Assembly (NCBI RefSeq): GCF_026013605.1
Contig: NZ_JAPDPJ010000037.1
Location: forward strand, 1 to 61,343
DNA length: 61,343 bases
DNA from: Plebeiibacterium sediminum
GTDB lineage: Bacteria > Bacteroidota > Bacteroidia > Bacteroidales > Marinilabiliaceae
Direction: 5' to 3'
The stretch's first letter is position 1; every line of letters starts with the position of its first letter. The notes below the pieces were generated by a model that saw only the letters and a program-made list of their open reading frames with translations, ran no database searches and had not been told where the DNA came from. Both the position numbers and the translations under genes were made by a program. Below, one piece after another: positions 44,182 through 53,708 of the stretch.

Positions 44182-45544
44182 ATTTTTCCATTCTCCTGTA
44201 TAATGAGGTTCTTGTTAATCCCAAATCACTTGATGCTTTTGAGATGTTTCCTCTATTCATTCTTAATACCTTTTCAATTATTGTTTTTTCAACCTGTTCC
44301 AGATTGTAAGTTTCCAATTCAATTCCATCAGAAGAGGATCTTTGTGGAGATAGTTGAAGGTCATCATGAGACAAAGTAGGTGTGTCTCCTAAAATTACAG
44401 CTCTTTCCAATACGTGCTGAAACTCTCTGACATTTCCAGGCCAGTGATAATGAGATAATTTATTTAAGGCACTTTTAGATAAAGAGGCTGGTTTCTTATA
44501 TTTCTTCGAAAATATTTTTAAGAAATGATCTGCTAAAACAGGAAGGTCTTCAGGTCTTTCTCTTAATGGAGGTAGTTCTATTTCTACCGTGTTAAGTCGG
44601 TATAATAAATCCATTCTGAAATCATCTTTTTCAGCCATATCTCTCAAAGGCATATTTGTGGCACTAATTAGTCTGATATCAATAGGTTTTGGTTTATTCG
44701 CACCTACTCTGGTTACTTCTCTTCGCTCAAGTACTGTTAATAATTTTGCCTGGAAGGGAAGAGATAAGTTACCTATTTCATCAAGGAAAATTGTTCCTTT
44801 ATTGGCCAGTTCAAATCTCCCCGGGCGATCTGCCTTAGCATCAGTAAAGGCACCTTTTACATGTCCAAATAATTCACTTTCAAATAAGGTTTCGCTTAAT
44901 GCACCTAAATCTACACTAATAAAACCTTCGTCTTGTCTAAGTGAGTTTCTGTGTAAAGCTCTTGCCACAAGCTCTTTTCCTGTTCCGTTTTCACCAAGTA
45001 TTAACACGTTGGCATCTGTTTTTGCAACTTTTTTAATCGTATTAAAAACTTGATGCATTCCAGGAGAAACACCAATGAAGTCAGCAAATGGCTGATCCAT
45101 GATTGTATTTATCTCATGTTGTTTTTCCTTTAATTCATGAACTTCATCTCTTGATTTTCTAAGCTTGACTGCAGAAGAAATCGTTGCCAGAATCTTTTCA
45201 TTTTGCCAGGGCTTAAGTATAAAATCAGTGGCACCTGCCTTAATTGCTTTTACTGATTTTTCAACATCGCCATATGCAGTTATAAACAATACTACGGCAG
45301 ATGGATCTATATCAAGGATTTGTTGTAAATACTGAAAACCTTCCTGTCCGCTAATCGCATCCTTTGAAAAGTTCATATCCAGTAAAATAACATCGAAATG
45401 ATCATCTTTTAAGATTGCAGGAATCTTTGTGGGGTCATTTTCTGTTTTAATATATTCAACATGAGGTTTGAGCAATAACTTAAGTGCAAACAATATGTCC
45501 TCATTATCATCAATAGCTAATATTCTACCACTTTTATTTTCCAT
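44171..45544 (-). CDS. Sigma-54-dependent response regulator (NtrC family)
   Basis: A 457-residue activator. The receiver (1-120) has Asp12/Asp13 and phosphoacceptor Asp56 (VILLDMNF). The AAA+ domain (about 150-385) has Walker A GENGTGKE, and the sigma-54 contact loop reads GAFTDA instead of the classical GAFTGA, a form I associate with Bacteroidota. Walker B is GTIFLDEIG. The C-terminal Fis-type helix-turn-helix ends the protein (NISKASSDLGLTRTSLYRRM). It forms an operon with the kinase downstream. The ABC transporter at 45952 is divergent across a 407-base gap and is the likely target, although I could not find a standard -24/-12 site in it. Confidence 0.94.
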   Translation of the reverse strand: MENKSGRILAIDDNEDILFALKLLLKPHVEYIKTENDPTKIPAILKDDHFDVILLDMNFSKDAISGQEGFQYLQQILDIDPSAVVLFITAYGDVEKSVKAIKAGATDFILKPWQNEKILATISSAVKLRKSRDEVHELKEKQHEINTIMDQPFADFIGVSPGMHQVFNTIKKVAKTDANVLILGENGTGKELVARALHRNSLRQDEGFISVDLGALSETLFESELFGHVKGAFTDAKADRPGRFELANKGTIFLDEIGNLSLPFQAKLLTVLERREVTRVGANKPKPIDIRLISATNMPLRDMAEKDDFRMDLLYRLNTVEIELPPLRERPEDLPVLADHFLKIFSKKYKKPASLSKSALNKLSHYHWPGNVREFQHVLERAVILGDTPTLSHDDLQLSPQRSSSDGIELETYNLEQVEKTIIEKVLRMNRGNISKASSDLGLTRTSLYRRMEKYGL

Positions 45545-45591
45545 AGGGAAAGAGTTTTATTTCTTAAATATAATATATTCAACATAAAAAG

Positions 45592-45609
45592 GTGTTCTAT
45601 TATGAACAC
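45592..45609. promoter_or_regulatory. Inverted repeat upstream of the sigma-54 regulator
   Basis: GTGTTC-TATTAT-GAACAC is a perfect 6-6-6 inverted repeat, 48 bases before the regulator start. It could be an operator or a binding site for the Fis-type domain. Confidence 0.4.
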
Positions 45610-45860
45610 TATATTGTGGCAATGCGCAATTCAAAAAAAATGCCGAATGTGTAATGTGTTTGATTATAAAGGCTTAAGGTGGCTGGCATAATAAATGATA
45701 TAAAATTTAGTGTTGTTAAACTTATGTTGATTAGTGAAATTACTTTGATTATTATGCAATAGCCATTAATACAGATAGATAGGTGGCTGGTAGGTTTTAA
45801 ATTAGATTGACAGGAACAGTAATTAATGATTAAATAGTTAAATATATTTATAATATTAAT

Positions 45861-45896
45861 GTACGTTTGCGGACACTATCTGTTGCAAAACCGTAC
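45861..45896. promoter_or_regulatory. Inverted repeat upstream of the ABC transporter
   Basis: GTACGTTTGC (45861-45870) and GCAAAACCGTAC (45885-45896) form an imperfect inverted repeat with a 14-base centre, 56 bases before the ATPase start. It is a candidate operator. The rest of 45545-45951 contains no gene. Confidence 0.45.
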
Positions 45897-45951
45897 AGTT
45901 TGACAACAAAAGGGGAATTGAGTAGTAAATACAAAAATAGTTATTTGGAGA

Positions 45952-46629
45952 ATGATTCAAGCAGTTGACATATCGAAAGAATACCGAACTGGTAACGTAA
46001 TGCATCAGGCATTAAGTAATATTAATCTTAATGTAGAAAGAGGAGATTATGTTACTTTTTATGGTCCATCGGGAAGTGGAAAGAGTTCTCTTGTAAATAT
46101 TTTGGGCTTATTGGATTATCCATCTTCTGGAGAGTTAATTTTTGATGGCCAATCGGTTGTAAATATGAATGAAAGGCAGCGATTAATGTATCGTAGAGGC
46201 AGGATTGGATATTTATTTAGTAGTTCACGTTTAGTAGAAGAGCTGACTGTATATGAAAATATTGAACTACCATTGGTTTATCAAAAAATAAAAAAAACAG
46301 ACCGAAAGCAAAGGGTTTTAAAGATTATTAGTGAATTAAATCTGACACACAGGAAAAATTATTTTCCAAAGGATTTAACCGGAGTTGAAAAACAAAAAGT
46401 AGCAATAGCAAGGGCTATTATTATAGAACCACTAGTTATTATTGCAGATGAACCAACCGGTAAACTGAATTCAGCTGAAGGTGTTGAAATTTTGGATATT
46501 CTTAATCGAATAAATGAAAATGGCACTACAATAATGGTATTTACCCATTCTGAAAGTGTAGCCGCCAAAGGACAAAAGATTGTGCAGGTGTTTGATGGAC
46601 ATTTGGTTAGAGAAAAAATGTTGAAGTAG
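45952..46629 (+). CDS. ABC transporter ATPase (MacB/LolD type) with degenerate motifs
   Basis: A 225-residue ATPase subunit, related to MacB/LolD. Walker A is intact (GPSGSGKS, Lys44) and so are Walker B (IIADE, 163-167) and the H-loop His199. Other motifs are altered. The Q-loop, normally FQ, is LFSSS with Ser90. The signature LSGGQ/E is LTGVE (142-146). The D-loop of NLDS is KLNS with Asn173. The canonical LolD of the same genome at 53709 has FQF, LSGGE and SLDS. The permease gene follows 4 bases later, so this is the partner. The protein may hydrolyse ATP poorly or be a regulatory form. GGAG at 45947-45950 abuts the ATG, too close to act as a standard Shine-Dalgarno site. Confidence 0.85.
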   Translation: MIQAVDISKEYRTGNVMHQALSNINLNVERGDYVTFYGPSGSGKSSLVNILGLLDYPSSGELIFDGQSVVNMNERQRLMYRRGRIGYLFSSSRLVEELTVYENIELPLVYQKIKKTDRKQRVLKIISELNLTHRKNYFPKDLTGVEKQKVAIARAIIIEPLVIIADEPTGKLNSAEGVEILDILNRINENGTTIMVFTHSESVAAKGQKIVQVFDGHLVREKMLK

Positions 46630-46633
46630 GTAG

Positions 46634-49084
46634 ATGAGAGTTCTTAAAGACATAAAAATAGCCATACGCTCCTTGTTTCGTTTTAGATCAGATGCGATTA
46701 TAAACGTTATTGGACTTTCTATTGGTATTACAATTAGTATTATAGTTCTTCTTTATGTTAGAAATGAGATCAATTATGATCAACATTTTTCTAATAGTAA
46801 GAATATTTATAGAGTTTATACAGAAGGTGTTATTGGAGATAATTATTTTAAAAGTGCAGTTACACCAAATCCTTTGTCAGATTATTTATTAAATAATTTT
46901 GATGAAGTTACACAGTCAGTAAAAATAGTACGGGGAATAAATAAATTGGTAAGTTATCAGGATAAGAAATTTAATGAAGACAACTTCTATTATGCTGATA
47001 CATCATTCTTCAATATTTTTGACATTCCACTGTTAAAAGGTGATCGATCCTCTTTGTTGAAATCAGATGAGGATGTAGTGATTACAAGACGCATAGCTAA
47101 CAAGTATTTTGGTAATGAGGAACCAATTGGTAAGCAAATTAAGTTGGACAACGGACTTGAATTTGTAGTAAAAGGAGTTTGTGATGATTTTCCTGACAAT
47201 ACACATTTTCATTGTGATTTTATAGCTTCCCACAAATCAATAGATAAATTATATAAAGGTAAGACTGAACAGGAAATCAATGAGCTTAAAAGTTATTGGT
47301 TACAATTAGATAGGTACACATATATTGTTACAGCGGATACTACTGGATTAACTCAAAAAATTGCAGATCAACTGGCAGTTGTGATTCAAAATCAGGTATC
47401 TAAATATCAAAACCTTGAAGAAGGTAATGTTTCTGGAGGAATTAAATCTATTGGATTTAAACTTCAGGCTATTGAGGATATACATTTAAAGTCTAATCTT
47501 GAAAATGAACTGGAGTCAAATTCAAAGCGAATATATGTTGTGTTGTTTATGACCTTAGCGCTTTTTGTTTTGGTTGTTACCTCAATAAATTTTATGAATC
47601 TAACAACAGCTAGGGCATCCAAGCGCGTGTTGGAAATTGGAGTTCGGAAATTGGCAGGTGAGGGAAGACATGATTTGTTTATTCAGTTTATAATTGAGGC
47701 AGTTACGTATAGCTTTATAGCCTTGTTTTTAGGGTTGGTATTGTCAGAGTTATTGCTGCCAGGATTTAATAGATTATTTAATCTTGAATTAAGAATTAAT
47801 AATTTAGAAAGCCGTATTGATTTCCTTTATGTTACCTCTTTAACTTTATTGGTTGGGCTTATTTCAGGTTTATACCCTGCAATTTCATTTTCCAGATACA
47901 GAGAGGTTGTTATATTTAAAAAAGGGCTTTTACTGGGCAAAAAAAGTATGGTGATCAGAGGTGCTTTGGCCGCTGGACAGGTTGTTGTGGCAACCTTTTT
48001 AGTTATTCTTACGCTGGGCATGTTTTGGAATCTCAAATATCTTGAACGTAAAGATTTGGGTTTTAACAGTCATAATGTTATGGTTGTTGAAAGAGGGCAT
48101 GCATTAGGGAGTGATTTTTCATCTGTCAAGAAGCAATTAAAATCTATGCATGGCATAACGGATGTTTCGGCATGTAAATATATTGTAGGTAAGGAGGTTC
48201 CTTTGCAATCATTTAAATATATGAGTCGAGGTGGCGAAAAGATGATATTGTTGTCGTATAATTTTGTTGAAAAAGACTTTTTAAAAACCTTGCAGGTAAA
48301 CTTTAGTGCCGGTGATATGTGGGACGCAACAAATGAAAAAATGTCTCGTGATATTGTTATTACAGCAGCAACAAAACAGGCATTAAATATGCCAAAACCT
48401 TTAGGTAAGAAAATAAACTTTGTTGATGCAGGAAAGTGGGATTATGGTTTTTCAATTGTTGGTGTTTCAAAAGATTTTCATTTTGAACCGATACAATATC
48501 CAATACGGCCATTGGTGTTAATGGAACTTCCCAAAGGTACTGCCTATGAAAATCTGATCATCAGAATTTCTGATAAGGCTTCATTGGATGAAATGGTTCG
48601 TGAAATTTCATCTTTTTGGAAAGCCAATACAAATGGGGAACCTTTCGAATATAAGATGCTGGATGATATTTTAAATGAAAATTTAAAAGAAGAACATACA
48701 GTATTTAAGATGGTATTTTTATTTGCCATTCTTTCCCTTTTTGTGGCCTGGTTAGGCATTAGAGCATTTTCTACTTATGTTACGGAGATGAAAATGAGTG
48801 AATTTCAAATAAAGAAAATTATTGGAGCTACTCATGTTCAGATATTATATGAACTGTTTGTTGAAGTTGGTCAGTTCATTCTAACAGGTATTATTATTGC
48901 AATCCCAATTTCATTTTTCGTACTTCAATTATGGTTAAATGGATTTGCCTACTATAGCAGATTGCCATGGTTTGTAATGGTTGCAATAGGTTTAGTGATA
49001 TTTGGACTAGCATTTATTATTGTTTTATTACATTCTATAAAAACTTTAAAGTCAACACATGGCGAAAATGCCGTTGAAGTATAG
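46634..49084 (+). CDS. ABC transporter permease, FtsX/MacB type
   Basis: An 816-residue permease of the two-unit FtsX type common in Bacteroidota. Each half has an N-terminal membrane segment or helices flanking a large periplasmic MacB-PCD domain. Segments are seen near residues 20-45, 285-310, 345-365, 395-420, 440-460, 690-715, 735-760 and 770-795. The short VNFMNLTTARASKRVLEIGVRKLAG-like coupling region follows the second helix. It works with the ATPase 4 bases upstream, probably moving a lipid, peptide or signal across the envelope, or transmitting stress. Adjacent to a sigma-54 two-component system, a linkage I have seen for such transporters. Confidence 0.9.
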   Translation: MRVLKDIKIAIRSLFRFRSDAIINVIGLSIGITISIIVLLYVRNEINYDQHFSNSKNIYRVYTEGVIGDNYFKSAVTPNPLSDYLLNNFDEVTQSVKIVRGINKLVSYQDKKFNEDNFYYADTSFFNIFDIPLLKGDRSSLLKSDEDVVITRRIANKYFGNEEPIGKQIKLDNGLEFVVKGVCDDFPDNTHFHCDFIASHKSIDKLYKGKTEQEINELKSYWLQLDRYTYIVTADTTGLTQKIADQLAVVIQNQVSKYQNLEEGNVSGGIKSIGFKLQAIEDIHLKSNLENELESNSKRIYVVLFMTLALFVLVVTSINFMNLTTARASKRVLEIGVRKLAGEGRHDLFIQFIIEAVTYSFIALFLGLVLSELLLPGFNRLFNLELRINNLESRIDFLYVTSLTLLVGLISGLYPAISFSRYREVVIFKKGLLLGKKSMVIRGALAAGQVVVATFLVILTLGMFWNLKYLERKDLGFNSHNVMVVERGHALGSDFSSVKKQLKSMHGITDVSACKYIVGKEVPLQSFKYMSRGGEKMILLSYNFVEKDFLKTLQVNFSAGDMWDATNEKMSRDIVITAATKQALNMPKPLGKKINFVDAGKWDYGFSIVGVSKDFHFEPIQYPIRPLVLMELPKGTAYENLIIRISDKASLDEMVREISSFWKANTNGEPFEYKMLDDILNENLKEEHTVFKMVFLFAILSLFVAWLGIRAFSTYVTEMKMSEFQIKKIIGATHVQILYELFVEVGQFILTGIIIAIPISFFVLQLWLNGFAYYSRLPWFVMVAIGLVIFGLAFIIVLLHSIKTLKSTHGENAVEV

Positions 49085-49238
49085 TTGTGTTTTAATGTGT
49101 TGATATATAGTAGTTTGTTGTAATGTGTGAAATTAATTTCTTCGATTAAGCTAATTTCGTAGTTATCTTATCTTTAAATACCAAATGGCATTTTACATTT
49201 GGATGAGAATCAACTGTGGTTATTCTAAAAAAAAACAA

Positions 49239-49246
49239 TATATTTG
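49239..49246 (+). promoter_or_regulatory. Candidate secDF promoter
   Basis: TATATTTG matches TAnnTTTG, 54 bases before the start codon. No clear -33 element. Confidence 0.5.
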
Positions 49247-49300
49247 CGCAATTCAAGAAAATCAAATTTAATTGACAAATTAATAAAATCATAAGTACAG

Positions 49301-52288
49301 ATGCAAAACAAAGGAGCGATCAGAGTTTTTGCCATCCTACTAGCTTTAGTAAGTTTATATCAGTTGATATTTACTTATCAAACCAGACAGGAAGAGAATA
49401 AGGCAAAAGAAATAGCAAATGGAGATCCGCAAGTTGAAATAAATTATTTGGATTCGGTTGCAAACGAGCCGATATATAATTTCTTCGGAAGAAAATACAC
49501 TTACAAAGAGTGTAAAGAGAAGGAAATCAACTTTGGTCTTGACCTTAAAGGTGGTATGAACCTTATTCTTGAGGTAAAAGTTGCTGATATTTTAAAAGCT
49601 TTATCTAATTACAATACAGATAATACCTTTAACGAAGCATTACAAATTGCAGAACAAAAAGAAAAATCTTCATCAGAGGATTTTATTACTTTATTTTATA
49701 AAGCTTTTTCTGAGTTAGATTCAGAAGCTCGTTTAGCTGCAATTTTTAATACTGTAGAGTTAAAAGGAAAAATCGATTATAACACTTCTAACGAAGAAGT
49801 TTTAAAAGTAATTAGAGCTGAATCGCAAAGTGCAATTGATAATGCCTTTAATATTCTACGTACTCGTATCGACCGTTTTGGTGTAACTCAGCCAAATATA
49901 CAAAAGTTAGAAAAAGCTGGTCGTGTACTTGTTGAACTTCCTGGTATTAAAGATCCTCAAAGGGTTCGTAAGTTACTTCAGGGAACTGCAAGTCTTGAAT
50001 TTTGGGAAACTTATGAAATTACAGAGTTAGTTAGCAACTTAATAGCTGCTAATAGCAAAGTAATTGAAATTGAAAAAGCAAAAGAAGAGTTAAATAAAAC
50101 TGAAGAAGGAACACAAGCTGCTGCAGCTTTAGAAACTGCTGCAGAAAAAGATGGTGCAGAAGGTCTTTTAAGTGCAATTGAATCAGATAGCACTAAAGTA
50201 GATTCTTTAGCAATGCAGTCTCAAAAATCACTATTCTCAGTTTTACAACCATCACAACGTCAAAGAGGTCCATTAGTAGGATATGCTTTAGTACAGGATA
50301 CTTCAAAAGTAAATGCTTATTTACAAATGGATCAAATCCGTGCATTATTTCCTAAGAATGTTAGATTCTTATGGGGTGTAAAACCACTTCCTCAGAGAGA
50401 GTTGGAAGATGGAACTCAAAGTAAGCAAGAAATATATGAGTTAGTTGCTATTAAAGTTACTACTCACGATGGACGTGCTCCTCTTGAGGGAGATGTTATT
50501 ACAAATGCCAGCAAATCGGTTACACCTCAAGGTGGCTATGAAGTGAGCATGAGAATGAATGCAGAGGGTTCTAATGTTTGGGCTCGTTTAACAAAAGCTA
50601 ATATTGGTAAAAGTATTGCTGTTGTTTTGGATGGTTATGTATATAGTTATCCAAATGTTAATTCAGAAATTCCAAATGGTAGCAGTTCTATCTCAGGAGA
50701 CTTTGATGCAAAAGAGGCTGAGGATTTAGCAAACATTCTTAAGTCAGGTAAATTACCTGCACCAGCAAGAATTGTTGAAGATACAGTTGTTGGACCTTCA
50801 TTAGGTCAGGAAGCAGTAAATTCTGGTTTGTCATCATTTGCATGGGCTTTCTTAGTAGTACTTGCTTATATGATTTTCTATTATGGATTTAAAGCAGGAG
50901 CTGTATCAGATATTGCATTATTAGCAAACATGTTCTTTATTCTTGGTGTGTTAGCATCGTTTGGTGCTGTATTAACACTTCCAGGTATTGCCGGTATTGT
51001 ATTAACAATTGGTATGTCGGTGGATGCGAACGTACTTATTTACGAACGTATCCGTGAGGAATTAGGATCTGGAAAAGGAGTTAAGTTAGCAGTTACAGAT
51101 GGTTATAAAAATGCTTTCTCAGCAATTATTGACTCGAACGTAACAACTTTCCTTACAGGTTTAATTTTATTTATGTTTGGTACAGGACCAATTAAAGGTT
51201 TTGCTACAACATTAATGATTGGTATTGCTACTTCATTTTTCTCAGCAATCTTTATTACAAGATTGATTTTTGAAAGAATGCTAAATAAAGATACAGACAT
51301 CAAATTTGGTAACTCTCTTACTTTAGGTTTTATGAAAAATACTAAAGTTAAGTTTTTAGAGAAGAGAAACTTATTCTATATCATTTCGGGTGTTGTTATT
51401 TTATTTGGAATTGGTTCATTAGCTACTCAAGGTTTAAAGTCAGGTATTGACTTTTCTGGAGGTAGAACTTATGTAGTACGTTTTCAGGAAGATGTTTCTG
51501 CAACTGATATACAAAAATCTCTTGCTGATGAATTCGAAGGTGCTCATGTTGAGGTGAAGACTTTTGGTGGTGATAACCAGGTAAGGGTTGCTACTAACTA
51601 CATGGTTGATGAATCAGGAGAAGATGTAGATAATGTTATTGAGCACAAGCTTTATAACGGATTGAAATCTTATGTAGCGAGTGACGCTAGTTTTGATGAT
51701 TTTGTGAATGATTATAGAATGAGTTCTCAAAAAGTAGGACCAACTATTGCTACAGATATAAAAACTAAAGCATATTATTCAATTGCTTTCTCCTTATTGG
51801 TAATTTTCTTATACATCTTAATTCGTTTCCGTAATTGGGAGTATGGTTTAGGTGCCTTGATGGCATTAGTACATGATGTTTTAGTTGTATTAGGTATATT
51901 CTCATTATTGTATAAAGTAGTACCATTTAGTCTTGAAATTGATCAGGCCTTTATTGCCGCTATCTTAACAGTAATTGGTTACTCAATCAATGATACAGTG
52001 GTTGTATTTGACCGTATCAGGGAGTACTTAGGATTACATCCTAAAAGAGATAGAAATGCAGTTGTTGATTCAGCATTGAACTCAACGATCAGTCGTACAG
52101 TAAATACATCATTAACAACATTTGTTGTATTACTTGTTATCTTCTTATTCGGAGGTGAAACTATTCAAGGTTTTGTATTTGCATTGTTAATAGGTGTAGT
52201 AGTAGGTACATACTCATCATTATTTATTGCAACTCCAATTGCATTTACAGTAATTGACACAAGAGCAAAAAGAAAAGCTAAGAAATAA
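49301..52288 (+). CDS. secDF: Protein translocase subunit SecDF (fused)
   Basis: A 995-residue fusion of SecD and SecF, the proton-driven helper of the Sec translocon. The first membrane segment is at residues 8-25. The large periplasmic P1 domain follows (FGLDLKGGMNLILEV; GRVLVELPGIKDPQRVRKLL; then a low-complexity Ala/Glu insert near 250-300). The SecD membrane block starts near residue 512 (LTIGMSVDANVLIYERIREE). SecF begins about residue 687 (NLFYIISGVVILFGIG, GIDFSGGRTYVVRF) with its own six helices and GYSINDTVVVFDRIRE. The fused form is the rule in Bacteroidota. It is followed by a terminator and stands alone. Confidence 0.97.
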   Translation: MQNKGAIRVFAILLALVSLYQLIFTYQTRQEENKAKEIANGDPQVEINYLDSVANEPIYNFFGRKYTYKECKEKEINFGLDLKGGMNLILEVKVADILKALSNYNTDNTFNEALQIAEQKEKSSSEDFITLFYKAFSELDSEARLAAIFNTVELKGKIDYNTSNEEVLKVIRAESQSAIDNAFNILRTRIDRFGVTQPNIQKLEKAGRVLVELPGIKDPQRVRKLLQGTASLEFWETYEITELVSNLIAANSKVIEIEKAKEELNKTEEGTQAAAALETAAEKDGAEGLLSAIESDSTKVDSLAMQSQKSLFSVLQPSQRQRGPLVGYALVQDTSKVNAYLQMDQIRALFPKNVRFLWGVKPLPQRELEDGTQSKQEIYELVAIKVTTHDGRAPLEGDVITNASKSVTPQGGYEVSMRMNAEGSNVWARLTKANIGKSIAVVLDGYVYSYPNVNSEIPNGSSSISGDFDAKEAEDLANILKSGKLPAPARIVEDTVVGPSLGQEAVNSGLSSFAWAFLVVLAYMIFYYGFKAGAVSDIALLANMFFILGVLASFGAVLTLPGIAGIVLTIGMSVDANVLIYERIREELGSGKGVKLAVTDGYKNAFSAIIDSNVTTFLTGLILFMFGTGPIKGFATTLMIGIATSFFSAIFITRLIFERMLNKDTDIKFGNSLTLGFMKNTKVKFLEKRNLFYIISGVVILFGIGSLATQGLKSGIDFSGGRTYVVRFQEDVSATDIQKSLADEFEGAHVEVKTFGGDNQVRVATNYMVDESGEDVDNVIEHKLYNGLKSYVASDASFDDFVNDYRMSSQKVGPTIATDIKTKAYYSIAFSLLVIFLYILIRFRNWEYGLGALMALVHDVLVVLGIFSLLYKVVPFSLEIDQAFIAAILTVIGYSINDTVVVFDRIREYLGLHPKRDRNAVVDSALNSTISRTVNTSLTTFVVLLVIFLFGGETIQGFVFALLIGVVVGTYSSLFIATPIAFTVIDTRAKRKAKK

Positions 52289-52310
52289 GCTTTTTCTATA
52301 AAGATAAATG

Positions 52311-52345
52311 GACACCCTTTAAACCTTTGTGTTTAAAGGGTGTTT
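52311..52345 (+). terminator. Rho-independent terminator after secDF
   Basis: A stem of about 13 pairs (ACACCC...TTTAAAC with GTTTAAAGGGTGT), a short loop and a TTTTGTTTTT tail, directly downstream of the stop. Confidence 0.88.
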
Positions 52346-52385
52346 TGTTTTTATTATCTTTGGATGATTAAGTTAATATTGAGTT

Positions 52386-52733
52386 ATGAATTTTTTATTT
52401 TTAGGTATGGGAGGTTGGGAGATTATCCTTGTTTTTTTAGCTGTTTTGCTTCTGTTTGGAGCAGATAAAATTCCTGATTTTGCACGTACCCTAGGTAAGG
52501 GTATCAACGAATTTCGTAAAGCAACGGATGAAATAAAAAAGGAATTTAGAGAAGGTACCGAGGATTTTAGAAAGGATTTGGAATATAGTAAACGTAATTT
52601 GGAAGCTCATGTAAAAGAGGTAGGGCGTTCTTTTGATCAAGATAATAGTAATAAAAGTGCTAATTTATCAGACAATAAAGTCGAAACACATAAAGCTCAA
52701 AAAGAAGAAAATAACTCACAAATTAATTCTTAA
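52386..52733 (+). CDS. tatA: Twin-arginine translocase subunit TatA/B
   Basis: A 115-residue TatA-family protein. A membrane helix (residues about 10-27, GWEIILVFLAVLLLFGADK) is followed by the amphipathic helix (IPDFARTLGKGINEFRKATDE) and a charged tail ending in Gln/Asn-rich sequence. The FGADKIP hinge is typical of TatA. tatC is not in the window. A calcium/sodium exchanger starts 32 bases downstream, and this gene heads the run of genes up to the MATE pump. Confidence 0.93.
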   Translation: MNFLFLGMGGWEIILVFLAVLLLFGADKIPDFARTLGKGINEFRKATDEIKKEFREGTEDFRKDLEYSKRNLEAHVKEVGRSFDQDNSNKSANLSDNKVETHKAQKEENNSQINS

Positions 52734-52765
52734 ATTGAATTACATCCAAAAGAAAATATATTTAT

Positions 52766-53701
52766 ATGGGATTTTTAATGTTAATAGCAGGGTTTATCCT
52801 GCTTTTTTTTAGTGGCGATTGGTTGGTGAAGTCAAGTGTTCAATTGGCACGTTATTTAAAGGTTTCTACTTTAGTTGTGGGGATTACTGTGGTAGCTTTT
52901 GGAACTTCAGCTCCTGAATTGATAGTGAGTTTAAATGCAGTTTTTGATGGTGTGCCCGATATTTCCGTGGGTAATGTTGTTGGGTCAAATATTGCCAATA
53001 TTGCATTAGTTTTAGGTACTGTTTCTGTAATTCTGCCCATTAAAGTCAGAAAGAAATCGGTACTGTTTGACTGGTCGGTAATGATGGGCGCTTCCTTGTT
53101 GTTCTATATCTTATCTTTAAATTATCAATTACAGTTTATAGAAGGACTTATATTTATTTGTCTATTAATATTTTATCTAGGCTTTTCTGTTATAAACTCC
53201 AGAAAACAAATGGGGCGTACAGGTGAGGTTGTTGAAGCACCTTCAATGAAATTATATAAAGCCTTAGGGTTATTGGTTATAGCTGCAGCAGGACTTTATT
53301 ATGGATCAGAGTTGTTGGTTAAAGGAGCAATTGATATTGCAACTGGATTTAATATAAGTGAGAGGGTAATTGGAATATCAGTGGTTGCATTTGGTACAAG
53401 TGTTCCTGAATTAGCTACCTCGGTTATAGCTGCAATTAAAAAGGAAACAGATATATCGATAGGCAATATTATAGGTTCAAATATTTTTAATCTTTTGGGA
53501 ATTTTAGGAATTACTTCTTCGCTAAAAACAATAAATATTTCCCAAGATTTGATTTCTGTTGATATGTTATGGATGATGGCAATATCTGTTTTGTTATTAC
53601 TTGCCATTTTACCAATTAAAAAAGGTCATATCACAAGGTTTAAAGGAGCCATACTTGTGGCTGTATATTTGTTATATATGATTTTATTGTTTACTAAATA
53701 A
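52766..53701 (+). CDS. Calcium/sodium antiporter (CaCA family)
   Basis: A 311-residue inner-membrane exchanger of the YrbG/CaCA type with about ten membrane helices in two inverted halves. Both alpha-repeats carry the ion-binding motifs: GTSAPELIVS and GNVVGSNIANI in the first, GTSVPELATS and GNIIGSNIFNLL in the second. It exchanges calcium for sodium or protons. It starts 32 bases after tatA and ends 7 bases before lolD, so it sits in the middle of an operon. Confidence 0.95.
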   Translation: MGFLMLIAGFILLFFSGDWLVKSSVQLARYLKVSTLVVGITVVAFGTSAPELIVSLNAVFDGVPDISVGNVVGSNIANIALVLGTVSVILPIKVRKKSVLFDWSVMMGASLLFYILSLNYQLQFIEGLIFICLLIFYLGFSVINSRKQMGRTGEVVEAPSMKLYKALGLLVIAAAGLYYGSELLVKGAIDIATGFNISERVIGISVVAFGTSVPELATSVIAAIKKETDISIGNIIGSNIFNLLGILGITSSLKTINISQDLISVDMLWMMAISVLLLLAILPIKKGHITRFKGAILVAVYLLYMILLFTK

Positions 53702-53708
53702 ATAAGTA

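Noticed and set aside
45545-45951. Possible sigma-54 promoter near GCGGACACTATCTGTTGC (45868-45886)
   Set aside because: The GG and GC are 12 bases apart instead of 10, and the flanks do not match TGGCAC/TTGCA.
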